Notes under the pieces: generated by a model
What the model saw: the letters and a program-made list of their open reading frames with translations, nothing else
Database searches by the model: none
What the model was told of the DNA's origin: nothing
Position numbers and translations under genes: made by a program
Shown here: piece by piece, positions 21,912 through 33,362 of the stretch
How the letters are laid out: every line of letters starts with the position of its first letter
Numbering within the stretch: the stretch's first letter is position 1
From: Tenrec ecaudatus
Lineage: Eukaryota; Chordata; Mammalia; Afrosoricida; Tenrecidae
DNA: 64,000 nucleotides
Assembly (NCBI RefSeq): GCF_050624435.1
Contig: NC_134546.1
Location: 38,891,501-38,955,500, forward strand
Direction of reading: 5' to 3'

Positions 21912-22464
21912 CTAGTCCGGTGGACTAGAGAAACCAATTCATAGACACATATGTGTATAAGAAAGAGTTTTATATAAAAAAGAAATTGTATTTTAAGAAA
22001 ACATCTCAGCCCAGTCCAGATCAAGTTCATAAGTCTGATATTAGTCCATATGTCTGACGCCAGTCTATACATTCCTCTTCAGACTCACACAACATATGCA
22101 ATGATGCCAAATGCAGGAAGATCACAGGCCAATGGGTAGAAAGTCTTGCAGATCCAGTGACGGTTGAAGCATCTCAGCGCTGGTGTGAGTCTCCACATGG
22201 CTCCTCCAGCTCCATCAGCATGGCTCCATGTAGTTTGTCAACAGGAATATCTTGAAGGGAGATGAAGCAGGGAGTGAGGGTCTGGCCTCCAGTGAGCTAT
22301 TTATCACCGTAGTGCCCCCCAAATGAGGTCATCAAGCTGTGACCTGATTGACAGGCTAAACTCCACCCCTTCACTCTTTTTTAAAAATCATTTTATTGGG
22401 GGCTCATACAACTTGTCACAATCCATACAGTCTCAAGTTGACACCAGATTATGTGACTTCCACA
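21912..22464 (-). mobile_element. Solo ERVL-type LTR carrying an L1 scrap
   Basis: 'ctagtccggtggactagaga' to 'gacaccagattatgtgactt' and 'ccaca'. A 50-bp antisense L1 tail ('aatcattttattgggggctc') sits at 22377-22430 just before the LTR end, an insertion inside the LTR. Confidence 0.7.
22377..22430 (-). mobile_element. L1 3'-end scrap inside an LTR
   Basis: Only the final tens of bases of the L1 tail are present, in antisense, between 'ccccttcactctt' and 'tctcaagttgacacc' of the LTR. An extreme 5' truncation. Confidence 0.65.
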
Positions 22465-22589
22465 GGTGATAAAACACCCATCCCAACACCAATAGGACTC
22501 CTGTGGAACCCAAGGAGCATACATCTTGTAAAAGTGGTATGGAGGCGATGTGACTTGACCTCTCCTGACTTGTCAAAGGACCAGCACAC

Positions 22590-22775
22590 TCCCATCCAGT
22601 AGACACCAGCTCGGAGTGAGCCCACAGGACAGAGTAGAACTATCCCATGGTGTTTCCAAGGTCGTAAATCTTTACGGAAGCAGACGGACCCATCTTTCTC
22701 TTGAGAAAGGACTGGTGGGTTCAAATCGCTGACCTTGCAGTGAGCAGCCTGCTGCTTCAGCGGCTTTCCTAATAG
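22590..22775 (-). mobile_element. AfroSINE
   Basis: Antisense landmarks: 'ggacagagtagaactatccc', 'gtttccaaggtcgtaaatct', 'ggttcaaatcgctgacct'. Confidence 0.75.
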
Positions 22776-23189
22776 GGAGAGCAGGGTGTTATTCCCATCA
22801 GCAGCTCGACGCTGATTCCTGTGAGACACAGTCAGACTTGTCTCTCCTCTCCAGCCTTTTTATCAAAGGCCTTCTGACCCCAGCTTGCCCCCGCCATGGC
22901 ATCTTATTTCTCTGCTAGGGCCAATAAACGAAATCAATCAATCAGCCAATCAGTGATAAATTAACTAATCCTATTTAATTAATAATTCATGACCATACTT
23001 AATTCATAGGCCATACCCACGATCATGAGGTTTAATATAACAGATTATAATTCAGGAACAGAAACCAGGGCACAGTTCTTCAGTCAGGACAGCGTTTGCT
23101 CACCCATGCCCATAGACTAGGCTCTCTGACACTTGGTCTCTCAACCTGGCCTAAACCCTGCTCGGGAAAGGATGACAAAGTTCTTTTCG
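22776..23189. other. Unclassified sequence, no gene
   Basis: AT-rich in the middle (22.92-23.05 kb, with repeated 'aatcaatcaatcagccaatc'). No exon or repeat I can name. Confidence 0.35.
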
Positions 23190-23640
23190 TTCTGCCAATG
23201 ATGTCATGTCAACTTGAAGATGAATAGAAGTATGGGGGTGGTATTCAACCTATCAATCAGGTCACAGCCTGACAGTGACTTCTAATGGGTTTGGCCTTCT
23301 CTTAAAGAGGGCCTGGGACTCTCTTCCCCACCCCACCTGTGGTCTCTGCCTTCATCTTCCTGCCGGCAAGCCACGCTGGGATGTGCCAGAGCCCTGAGAA
23401 GCTTCCACCACCGTTGGATCCACGTGACTTTGCACCCACCAGCCTGGGATATTCCTGCATACTGCATCATTGCTTGTGGTTGGGTGTGTCTGAAGAGGGA
23501 TGTAAGGACTCGTATCAGACTTATAGACTTGATCGGGACTGGGCTGAGGTGTTGCTTGATATACAATTACTTCTTGATATAAAGCTCTCTCTTACATATT
23601 TTATGAGTGTATGCACCGCTCCACCAGCAAGTCTCCTGTC
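23190..23640 (+). mobile_element. ERVL-type LTR, eroded ends
   Basis: 'atcaatcaggtcacagcctg', 'cttcatcttcctgccggcaa', 'cttccaccaccgttggatcc', 'gatataaagctctctcttac'. Same family as the LTR at 63.1 kb. The terminal bases are lost on the right. Confidence 0.6.
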
Positions 23641-23737
23641 CAAGGATACTCAGCTCTTACCCTCTGGGGCTGAGAAGCCCATTACACTGACAGAAAACGT
23701 ACGCCTGCCTACAATCTGCTTCTGCTACCAGCAGTTC

Positions 23738-23774
<37 letters not shown>

Positions 23775-24120
23775 ACTAGCTCTGAAGTTACAACTCTTTC
23801 TACATTTCCTGGCTCAAAGATTCTCAGTACAGGGATCCCAAGTCCAAAGAGCAAGCTCTGCTCCCTTCCTTTCTTGATGGTCATAAGGCCCCCCTTTCTG
23901 CCTCTAGGGTGACTCATTTTAAACCAAGCATGATGGAAGGGCTGACCAATCCCCTCTTTAGAGTTCCATGCACCTTATTTGCAAGGCCTCACCCCCACAA
24001 GAATGCCATCCACTTTATTTACATTATTAGTGCAGCATCCAATCCCCTTGGTGAATCACATTTGTACTTCATGTGAATAGTCCCATCCAGTTATTTGGTG
24101 GTGGTTACAAAGAATAAAAC
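23641..24120. other. Unclassified sequence with a CTG run
   Basis: No gene. Holds the 11-unit trinucleotide run at 23741-23773. The remainder may be an old LTR, but I cannot place it. Confidence 0.35.
23741..23773. repeat. (GCT)11 microsatellite
   Basis: Eleven uninterrupted GCT units. In one + frame it reads poly-Ala inside a chance open frame, with no evidence of coding. Confidence 0.9.
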
Positions 24121-24296
24121 TCTCAGTGCCATCGAATCAATGTTGATCATTGCAACTGACTGTGGGTACCTGTACCTAGAACTGTTGGCAGGAGTAGAAA
24201 GCCTAGTCTTTCTCCTGCAGAGTTGCTGGTGGTTTTGAACTGCTGACCATGAGGATCAAAGCCCAATGCCTAACCACTACACCACGTGGGCTCCTA
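24121..24296 (-). mobile_element. AfroSINE, near full length
   Basis: 'agtgccatcgaatcaatg' through 'gttttgaactgctgaccatg' to 'taaccactacaccacgtggg' and 'ctcc'. The tRNA-like head is intact at the right end. Confidence 0.8.
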
Positions 24297-24299
24297 AGA

Positions 24300-25420
24300 A
24301 TATAACTAGAAGGAACCTATTAAAAAAATTGACTGTATCATCAAAAGAGATAGTGACTGGGGTCTTAAAGGCTTGAAGATAAACAAGCGGCCATTTAGCT
24401 CAGAAGCAACAAAGTCCACATGGAAGAACACACCAGCCTGTGTGATCGAGTGGTCCCGAAGGGATCAGTTATCAGGCATCAAAGAACAAAAAAATCATAT
24501 CATTGACTGCACACCTCCATGGTAGGATCGCTGAAGACAAATGGGTGCATAAGCAAATGTGGTGAAGAAAGCTGATGGTGCCCGGCTATCAAAAGAGATA
24601 GTGTCTGGGGTCTTAAAGGCTTGAAGGTGAACAAGCGGCCATCTATCTCAGAAGCAAAAAAGCCCACATGGAAGAAGCACACTGGCCAGTGCGATCACGA
24701 GGTGCCAAAGGGACCAGGTATAAAGGCATCATGTATGTGTATATGTATGTTGTGTGTGTGTGTGTATACTGTATTGAATGAAGGGGGAAGTGCAGAGTGG
24801 AGACCCAAGGCCCAAGTGTCGGCCACTGGAGATCCCCTCACAGAGGGGTTCAGGAGAGGAAATGGGTCAATGAGGGTGCGAGGTAGTACCAATGAAGAAC
24901 ACAGCTTTCCCCCAGATCCTGGATGCTTCCTCCCCCCAACTACCATGATCCGAATTCTACCTTGCAGGGCTGGATAGGGCAGAGGTTGTACACTGGTACA
25001 TATGAGGGCTGGAGGCACAGGGAATCCAGGGTGGATGATACCTTCAGGACCAAGGGTGTGAGGGGCAATGCTGGGAGAGTGGAGGGAGAGTGGGTTGGAA
25101 AGGGGGAATTGATTACAAGGATCCACATGTGACCTCCTCCCTGGGAGAGGGACGGCAGAGAAGGGGGTGGAGGGAGACTCCGGATAGGGCAAGATATGAC
25201 AAAATAACGATGTATAAATTACCAAGGGCACATTAGAGGGGGGGCGGGGAGGGAGGGGGAAAAAAAAGAGGACCTGATGCAAAGGGCTTAAGTGGAGAGC
25301 AAATGCTTTGATAATGATTGGGGCAGGGAATGTATGGATGTGATTTATACAATTGATGTATGTATATGTATGGATTGTGATAAGAGTTGTATGAGTCCCT
25401 AATAAAATGTAAAAAAAGAA
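24300..25420 (+). mobile_element. L1 3' UTR with internal tandem duplication
   Basis: The segment 'ggggtcttaaaggcttgaag' ... 'aacaagcggccat' ... 'cacatggaagaa' occurs twice, at about 24358-24440 and 24605-24690, before the rest of the UTR and the 'aataaaatgt' tail. 5'-truncated, with no ORF. Confidence 0.7.
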
Positions 25421-25429
25421 AAGAGGAGA

Positions 25430-25545
25430 AAAAAAAGAAATGATTAGGGCAAAGAATGTACAGATGTGCTTTATACAATTGATGTATGTATATGTATGGA
25501 CAGTGATAAGAGCTGTATGAGCCCCTAATAAATTGTTTTTTAAAA
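25430..25545 (+). mobile_element. Second L1 3' tail
   Basis: Repeats the last about 100 bp of the L1 ('tgtatgtatatgtatggaca', 'gagctgtatgagcccc', 'aataaattg') directly after the previous poly(A). Either a separate insertion or a duplicated tail. Confidence 0.65.
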
Positions 25546-25629
25546 ATTGACTGTATCACACAGCTGAAGGAATGCAAGACTCAAACTTATTTAAAGAATT
25601 TCTGGGAAAACCTTAAAAAACAAAAACAA

Positions 25630-25832
25630 CCCCACACTATCTGCCATCAAGTCATTCCTGACTCAGAGAAACCCTGTAAGAGAGAGTAGTGTTGTCCCTT
25701 TGAGTTTCTGAGGCTTAAAGTAATTGCGGGAGCAAATAACCTCGTGTTTCCCCGTGGAGCAGCTGGAGGGTTTGAACTGCTGACCTTGTAGTTAGTAGCT
25801 GAATGTATAAACCACTACACTACAAAAGCTCC
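25630..25832 (-). mobile_element. AfroSINE, near full length
   Basis: 'tgccatcaagtcattcctga' at the left and 'taaaccactacactac' at the right, with 'ggagggtttgaactgctgac' between. Confidence 0.75.
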
Positions 25833-26242
25833 TTCACATTAGAACAGGAGAGACAAAAACAAAGGCACAAGAGAAAATTTGAGCCCTTGAACCTACAGAT
25901 ACAATAAACATGCAGTCCAATTCCTTGCTGGATAAACCTAAAACTTCACACCAAAGGCCTATTTCCCATGGTTCTTTTTCCTTGGTACATCATTTCAGGT
26001 TTTCAACAAAAAAATTACAGGACATGCTAAAGAGTAAAGAGGAACACAATCTGAAGAAACCAAGCACCAGAGCCCGATGCGGATCCAGCAGAGATGCTGG
26101 CATCATCAGACCAGGAATGTAGAAGGTATTAATGTGGTAAGGGCTCTACTGGCAAAGTGGACAAGCTGCGGGAACCGAGAGGTAATGAGACAAAGCTAGA
26201 AGGGGCATGAAAGAACGCAGAAGAAATGGTTCAAGTAACAAA

Positions 26243-27208
26243 GGCTGTAAGTGTAAGTGTAAGTGTAAGTAAGTGTAAGTAAGTGTAAGTGTAAGTGTAA
26301 GGGTAAGGGTAAGGTAAGGGTAAGGGTAAGGGTAAGGGTAAGCGTAAGCGTAAGCGTAAGCGTAAGGGTAAGGGTAAGGGTAAGGGTAAGTGTAAGTAAG
26401 TGTAAGTGTAAGTAAGTGTAAGTGTAAGGGTAAGGGTAAGGTAAGGGTAAGGGTAAGGGTAAGGGTAAGGGTAAGGGTAAGTGTAAGTGTAAGTGTAAGT
26501 AAGTGTAAGTGTAAGTAAGTGTAAGTGTAAGTAAGTGTAAGTGTAAGTAAGTGTAAGTGTAAGTAAGTGTAAGTGTAAGTAAGTGTAAGTGTAAGGGTAA
26601 GGGTAAGGTAAGGGTAAGGGTAAGTGTAAGTGTAAGTAAGTGTAAGTGTAAGTAAGTGTAAGTGTAAGTAAGTGTAAGTATAAGTGTAAGTGTAAGTGTA
26701 AGTAAGTGTAAGTGTAAGTAAGTGTAAGTGTAAGTGTAAGTAAGTGTAAGTGTAAGTAAGTGTAAGTGTAAGTAAGTGTAAGTGTAAGTGTAAGTGTGTG
26801 TAAGTGTAAGTGTAAGTAAGTGTAAGTGTAAGTAAGTGTAAGTGTAAGTGTAAGTAAGTGTAAGTGTAAGTAAGTGTAAGTGTAAGTGTAAGTAAGTGTA
26901 AGTGTGAGTGTGAGTGTGTGAGTGTGAGCATAAGTGTAAGCGTAAGTGTAAGTGTAAGTAAGTGTAAGTGTGAGTGTAAGTAAGTGTGAGTGTGAGTGTA
27001 AGTGTGAGTGTGAGTGTAAGTGTGAGTGTGAGTGTGAGTGTAAGTGTGAGTGTGAGTGTGGGTGTAAGTGTAAGTGTGAGTGTGAGTGTAAGTGTAATTA
27101 AGTGTGAGTGTGAGTGTGAGTGTAAGTGTGAGTGTGAGTGTGAGTGTAAGTGTAAGTAAGTGTGAGTGTGAGTGTGAGTGTGAGCGTGAGCGTGAGTGTA
27201 AGGGCGCA
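26243..27208 (+). repeat. GTGTAA/GGGTAA/GTAA tandem array (~970 bp)
   Basis: Built from the hexamer GTGTAA and its variants GGGTAA, GCGTAA and GTGTGA, with inserted GTAA tetramers. Much of the middle follows the 16-bp unit GTGTAAGTGTAAGTAA. GGGTAA blocks are concentrated in the left third (26299-26480, again 26595-26625); GTGTGA dominates after about 26.9 kb. The - strand has no stop in any frame of the hexamers, producing a 473-codon open frame (26146-27567) of Leu/Thr/His/Tyr repeats that is an artefact. Confidence 0.95.
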
Positions 27209-28041
27209 TCGATACGATGAACGTGGCTGAGGAAAGAATGAACTTGAAGATGTGTCAACAAACTGTTTAAACTTAAAGACAAAGAAAAAACTGGGAAACA
27301 AAAGAAACAGAATAGCCAAGAATTGTGATATTTGTTTAATTTCAAAAGCTCTAACACGTGTATAATGGAACCGCAGTAAGAGAAGAGACAAAGCAACGGA
27401 AGAAATACTTGAAGTGATGCTAGTTGAGGGCTTTCTAAAGTTAGTGACAGACACCACATCACAGATCCAGGAAGCTTAAATAACACCAAGCAAGACAAAT
27501 ACCAAAAGAAAAAGAAAAAAGGCATACCTAGACATATTATAAAGAAGCTACAAAATGTCAAAGACAAAGAAAATCTTGAGAGACACTAAGGAAGAGAGGA
27601 AGCCCCTTACCTAAAGAGGAACAAGGATAAAAAACACACCGGATCTCTCCTCAGAAGCCAGTGAGCAAGGAAGAAAGTGAAGACTTTAAGGATTGAGAAG
27701 AAAAAATATTGATCTAGAGTTCCAGTCCAGTGAAATCATCCTTCCGAAGTTAAAGATAAAGACTCGGACAGACAAACAAAACCAAGGACATTTGCTCCCA
27801 GATATATTGGAAGTTCTTCAGAGAAGGAACATTATATCTGTCAGAAACAGACTCACATAAAGAAAGGGATATTACTGAAGAAGAAAAAAGAAAAACAAAA
27901 TATTGTCTTCTCAACTGATCTAACAGATTACAGTTTGTTTAGCATAAAAATATCAGGAAGACACTGGATGGTCATAATGTATAGAGAGTGAAGGGTAAAA
28001 CAGCGATGCACTTAAGGAGAAACTGGAAATAGAAATATACC

Positions 28042-28388
28042 TTGCTTTCTTGCACTTGGATTGACTACATTTTGTTTTGTATTGTTTTCAAAATGCATGT
28101 TTATAGCAACCCGGCATCAAGCAAGTCTCTCCGTGCCATGTTCCTGACAGCACTGGTCCCTTTGTGTCTTGGCCGCAGTTTGGTAATTCTGACAGTCTTG
28201 CACCCATTTCATGATGCTAGTGGACATTTACGACACTATGACAGTATACACATCACTTCCGTGTGTACCGGGAAACCAAAACCCTTCGTGGACTCACGTT
28301 ATTGCTGGATTTGCTTCATTGACGGTCTGAAACGGAGCCCACGGTACCTCTCTGAGACATGCTTGCGCTCTGTTTTAAGCTTCCTGTG
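28042..28388 (+). mobile_element. Tigger-like DNA transposon fragment
   Basis: Phrases resembling Tigger1 appear in order: 'aagcaagtctctccgtgcca', 'accgggaaaccaaaaccctt', 'cacgttattgctggatttgc', 'ggtacctctctgagacatgc'. It sits between two L1 segments that are contiguous in the L1 consensus. Confidence 0.65.
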
Positions 28389-30461
28389 AAGTGGTATATT
28401 GTTGCTTCCAACTGAACTTAAAATTAGTTGTAAATGTATATTGTAAACTCTAGGAAAACCACGACAAATTCTAAAGAAACACATCTGACATGCTAACAGA
28501 GGAGAAAACAATTGAATCACATTTTCTCTCCAATGAAAAGGCTCAGTTAAAACTAGAGAAGGAAAGTGAGAGTTGGAAGGGAAGGGGCTGGAAACACAAA
28601 CACTAGTAGACACTGGTCCGCCGATGCCAATAATCCTTGTAAACCACAGAAACACCAGTGAAAAGACAGAGACGAGCAGCACGGAGCCAAAGACCCAGCC
28701 AGAGGATCGTGCAACAAGCTCTCTGTCTGAAGTGGCAGAGCCCACTGAGACCAGACGCGCCGGATTGTGGTACAGAGGCTGAAAAGAGCGCCACTGAGAA
28801 TGGGACAGCTTCTCATCTGGCGTCTGTGAGACAGCAACAGTTAGTGGCCCTCCTGGCCCACAGACGTAGAAGCCGAGGACCATGACCAAGAGGATGAAAC
28901 TGACTAAGTTCTGACTGCAGAGAGAAGTGGCTGCGGGCCGATGACTGTATCTTTTCTTCCTTTTTTGAGTATTCACTTTATTTATTTTAACAGTTTGATT
29001 GGCATATAATTCACATATCAGACAACACGACAAACTGTATCTTTCCCGTTTACTGATGCTGACTTGTGGTGACCGATTAACATCCCGAATAATCCCCTCT
29101 CATCATGGAGAGAGAAAGCAAGACCTGGCTAAATGTTATCTGAAAGAGACTCTCTTTAAATATAAAGACAGATGGACTGATGAGGGTGGCAAAAGCTGGA
29201 ATCCCTGTGTTAATTTCAGACAACGCAGATTTCAGAGCAAGGAGAGCTATGAAGGATAAAAAGCAACATTATATAATTATACAGGAGTCACTTCTCCAAG
29301 AAGGCAATTCAACATGTATATACATTAATAGCAGAGCACCAATATATATAAAACAAAAACTGATATAACTGCACCAGGAAATAGGCAAATCCACGATTAT
29401 AGTTAAAGATTTAGACACCAGTTCAATACCACCAATCAACTAATGGGCATTTATAGACTATTTCTTCTTAACAACAAAGAATACATGTTCTTCTCAAACT
29501 CCCATGAATTGCTCATGAAGAGAGTCCACATCTTGGGCCATGAGACATATCTTAAATATATATAAAAATTATACCAAACATGCTCTCAGACAACATTGGC
29601 TAACCTAAAAAAATTAACAACCGAAAGATGGCTACAAAGTTCCAATGTTGAGGAATTAAACAATGCACTTCTAAACACAGGGTCAAAGAAGTAGTCTCAA
29701 GAAATCAAAACATATATACTTTGAGTTAAATATGAACAGAACTTATTAAAATGTTGTAGGATTCGACAAGAGCAATGCCTCCAGGAGAATTTATAGCATT
29801 GAATGCTTAGAGTACGAGGGGCAAAAAGATCCAAAATCAACCATCAAAGCTTCTGTTTTAGGGAATTTCATAAAAAGAACAAATTGATAAGCAGAAGAAA
29901 ATAAGTTCTGTAGCAAACCAAGTAGAATTTACCCTAGGTGTGCAAGATTTCAACATTTAAATCTTCAACATTTAAAAATCAGTATAACATCAACAGGTTA
30001 AAGAAAAAATCCTTTGACTATACCAATAGATTTGGAAAAGGCATTTGACAAAATTCAACACCCATTTATGATTAAAAACCTTCCACAAATAAGGAATAAA
30101 TGAATATTCAACAAAATAAAGTTTATAAAAACCCTACAGCTAACACAATGCTTAATGGTGAGAAATTACATTTTTCACTTCCCACTGGAGGAAAGACATG
30201 GGTGTCCTATTCCACATGGTACTGGAGTCCTAGAAAACACAGTAAGAGAAGAAAGTGGGAGAAAGGTAGACCAATTGGGATGGAAGAAATACTTCCATGT
30301 CTTTGTGCACAGATATGGTTGTACATATAAAAAAATCCAAAGACGCCACCAAATCCCTCTGGGAGTTACAACACAATGTCAATATACAAAAATGAATTGC
30401 TTGCCTGTATGCCAACAATCAACTATTGGAATTTGAAATTAAAAACACAACACTGTGCACG

Positions 30462-30690
30462 TTGTTGTTAGGTACCGCCAAGCTGGCTCTACCGCCTAGC
30501 TACCCTCTGCAATAGAAGGAAACATTGCCTGTCCCTGCACCATCCTTACAAGTGTTATATCTGAGCTCCTCACTGGTTACAGTAGCGAGGTCAATCCATT
30601 TTACCTCATCTTTTTTGCTGCCCCTCCATTTTACTAAGCATGGTGTCTGTATCCAGGGACTGTTTTCTCATGTACATTATCACCATATAA
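30462..30690 (-). mobile_element. RTE 3' tail inserted in L1 ORF2
   Basis: Starts with 'gttgttgttaggtaccgcc' (reverse of the RTE 3' terminus) and continues 'ctgcaccatccttacaag', 'ccagggactgttttctcatg'. L1 text resumes near 30720 ('ctatgaggaaaac'). Confidence 0.7.
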
Positions 30691-31404
30691 AAGGGAAAAT
30701 TTTTATTATTATCTAACAGAATAACTAAATTTTCTATGAGGAAAACGATATAATTCTGATGAAAGAAGTCAAGATAAAAATAATTAGAGACATATTCCAT
30801 ATTCATGGATAGGAAGACCAAATATTATCCAAAATGTCAGTTCTTTCCAACTTGATCTACAGATTTAAGATAGTCCCAAACAAAACCCCAGAAAATTATT
30901 TTGCAGATATCTACAAACGTATCCTAACGTTTATAATGAAACACAATTATGAAAAGGAACAAAGCTGGAGGACGGACACAATTCAACTTCAAGAGTTAGG
31001 ATAAAGTTACAAGGATCGGGACAGTGTGAGACTGGTGAAGGAACAGACAGATCAGTAGGGTGCACACGGAGCCTGAGAATCAACTCACACACATGGGGTC
31101 AGCTAACCTCGGACAAAAGAGCAAAGACACTTGAATGGAAAAAATAATCATTTTTTAAATGGAGAAATACTAGCCTTTTCAATAAATGGTGCTGGGAAAA
31201 TGACACCACATACCTTCCCCCAAAAAAGGGCGGCGGGGATGGTGGGATCTAGCACAGACCTCATACGGTTCATTAAAAATCAACACAAAATGAGTCATAG
31301 ACCCAAATCTTAAACGAAAACTAAACAACTTCAAGGAGAAAATATAGATGGAGTCCCTAGAGGTGACATTGGAACTAGAATAAGAAATCACCCCATGACT
31401 CACG

Positions 31405-32055
31405 TTTGCTCAGGTTGTCTCTGAGGTCTGAGATGTCCTGCTGGTAAAATAGCCCTTCCAAAGATGTCTGTGCCCTAATCCTTGAACCTGGGAACACGTT
31501 TCCTTTGGTGGCAAAGGAAAATCTGTACATTTAAGTTAAGGCTGTTGAGCTGGGGAGAGTGTCCTAAATTATCCAGTGGTCCCAATATAGTCATTAAACG
31601 GATTGCTGTCAAGTCGATTCCAACACACAGTGGGACCCGGTGGGACTGAACTGCCCCTTGGGGTTTCCAAGCCTGTCATCGTCACAGAAACAGACTCCCA
31701 CAGCTTTCTCCTGGAGTGGCTGCTGGGTCTAAACCGCCAGCCTTTCAGTTACCAGTCAGCCACGTAACCACTGTGCCACCAGGGCCTAATGTGATTTCTA
31801 AAGATGCAGCTGAGAGTGAGAGAGGTTGTGACGAGGGAAACAGACGTCTGAGAGGGGATTAGGCGGGGATGGTGTGCCACAAGCCCAGGCATGCCGGCAG
31901 CCACCAGAAGCTGCAAAGGTAAGAAAACAGATTCTCCCTGGAAACCGCCAGAAGAAACTGCAACCTAACCCATCTCTTCTCGACTAGTGTGAGAGAATAA
32001 AATGGTGTTGCTTTACGTTTGTGGGCATTTGCCACCACAACAAGAGAAACCCAAA
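31405..32055 (+). mobile_element. MLT1-type (MaLR) LTR split by a SINE
   Basis: 'gtgccctaatccttgaacct', 'catttaagttaaggctgttg', then after the SINE 'gcatgccggcagccaccaga', 'agattctccctgg' and 'gtgagagaataaaatggtgt'. The order fits an MLT1 LTR including its poly(A) signal. Confidence 0.65.
31600..31790 (-). mobile_element. AfroSINE, full length
   Basis: 'tgtcaagtcgattccaacac' to 'taaccactgtgccaccaggg'. Well preserved; inserted in the MLT1-type LTR. Confidence 0.8.
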
Positions 32056-32229
32056 GAAGACCCAAGATTCCCGGAGCACTTTACCATCTAAGCGCTAGTG
32101 AGGCCGGAAATGGCCAGGGGAGGAGAGGTGATCATCGGAACGAGGCTGACAGGAATCTTAAACGCAAAAGAGGAGGAACTGGGATTACATAGGCACACGC
32201 ACACGCACGCACGCACACCCCTCCGGTAC

Positions 32230-32705
32230 AAAGTAAGGTAGGTACAGGACAGAACCAAATGCATGTCCTTACCAATGTAAGAGACCAGAGACATTGGAGA
32301 TAATGAAATGGCCAGGCAAAAAGACAAGGATGGTCACACAACCCCCACAATGGCTGAATAGACACACGTTTGGGGTCTGAGGCAAGAGCACACAGCACGA
32401 AGTCTGGGGTACCGGGCTGACAGAGTGTCGGCATACGCACACCTGACAGGAGGAGGGACGCTATGGAGGACCGGCCAATAGCAGAAGACCCACCAGCAAG
32501 CCAGTCTTTGGTGGGAAATCTACCATCAGGCAATGCAAGGTCCAACATTATGTTTTGCCCACCCTTTTAGACTAGCTAAGGGTCCTTTGGACTTTTCCCC
32601 CCAAGTATCCCCTTTCAATAAACTCTTTCTGCTCAACCCTTGTCTCTGATTATTGTTTGGATTTTGTGCCTTGCCTGAAATCTCTCTTGATAGTGGGACA
32701 AGATC
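32230..32705 (+). mobile_element. Probable ERV LTR (class I-like)
   Basis: The right part has the U3-R-U5 look of a retroviral LTR: 'ttttagactagc', 'tttcaataaactctttctgc' (poly(A) signal) and 'tgtctctgattattgtttgg'. The left boundary is a guess, and no internal gene is attached. Confidence 0.4.
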
Positions 32706-33064
32706 CAAGAAGTAGAGAGGCTTGAGACTCTGAGCCTCCTCCCAGGAACATAAGCAAACATGTCAGGACATCACCCTAAGGCCCTGGCGTGATTCCATTT
32801 CCCAGTGGCCTGAGCATGCTGGTCTACCGTCAGTCTGACCAGTTTGGCTCCAATGAGGAGGGCGGGGGGCTGCAGTTCCATGCAGCCCGGGACAGGTCCC
32901 TTAGAACCTGAGGCCTGGGTTTCCTTGTAGGAGAGCAGAGATTCCCTTCATAAGGGTCATAGAGAAAGAGTGGAGTGGCTGGTTGGACCCAGAGGACATC
33001 ATTAATGCTGCTTGATTAGAAAAATGGGAAGAGAAAAATTAGCTGGTATGTAAAACCTAGCCTT

Positions 33065-33065
<1 letters not shown>

Positions 33066-33096
<31 letters not shown>
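33066..33096. repeat. (AC) microsatellite
   Basis: About 15 uninterrupted AC units. Confidence 0.9.
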
Positions 33097-33099
<3 letters not shown>

Positions 33100-33338
33100 A
33101 TCTTCCAGCCAAACACAGACTCATAAGCACATGCAGACAGTCTAGCCTAACAACAAATACACCATCTCCAACACAATCAGATATAAACAGTTGTCTACCA
33201 AAAAATAGGTATGCAGATAAACACACAGCAGATTTTGAACCCTCTGCGGCTCGTGAGGGAGTGGACAAGGCAACTGCCCAGTGTGTATGTGGATGCAACA
33301 AGGTCAAACAAGTTCAGCTCCTCTGGGCCCATCTCCCT

Positions 33339-33362
33339 CACACACACACACACACACACACC
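33339..33362. repeat. (AC) microsatellite
   Basis: About 12 uninterrupted units, 240 bp downstream of a similar run. Confidence 0.9.

Larger units (their letters stand above)
25840..31420 (+). mobile_element. Old mammalian L1 (L1M type), multiply interrupted
   Basis: Colinear with L1M: an ORF1-region segment near 25.9-26.2 kb ('acacaatctgaagaaaccaa') and 27.2-27.7 kb, an inter-ORF segment with 'aaattagttgtaaatgtata' near 28.4 kb, then ORF2 from about 29.0 to 31.4 kb (endonuclease part 'gcattgaatgc', RT part 'aaaaggcatttgacaaaatt'). Every frame is riddled with stops. Interruptions: the hexamer array (26243-27208), a Tigger fragment (28042-28388) and an RTE tail (30462-30690). Confidence 0.75.

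Noticed and set aside
23339-23779. 146-codon open frame ending in poly-Ala
   Set aside because: Lies in an LTR; the Ala run is the (GCT)11 microsatellite.
26243-27208. Interstitial telomere
   Set aside because: The true unit TTAGGG/GGGTTA is absent; only GGGTAA and related variants occur, inside an L1, so a telomere fusion is not supported.
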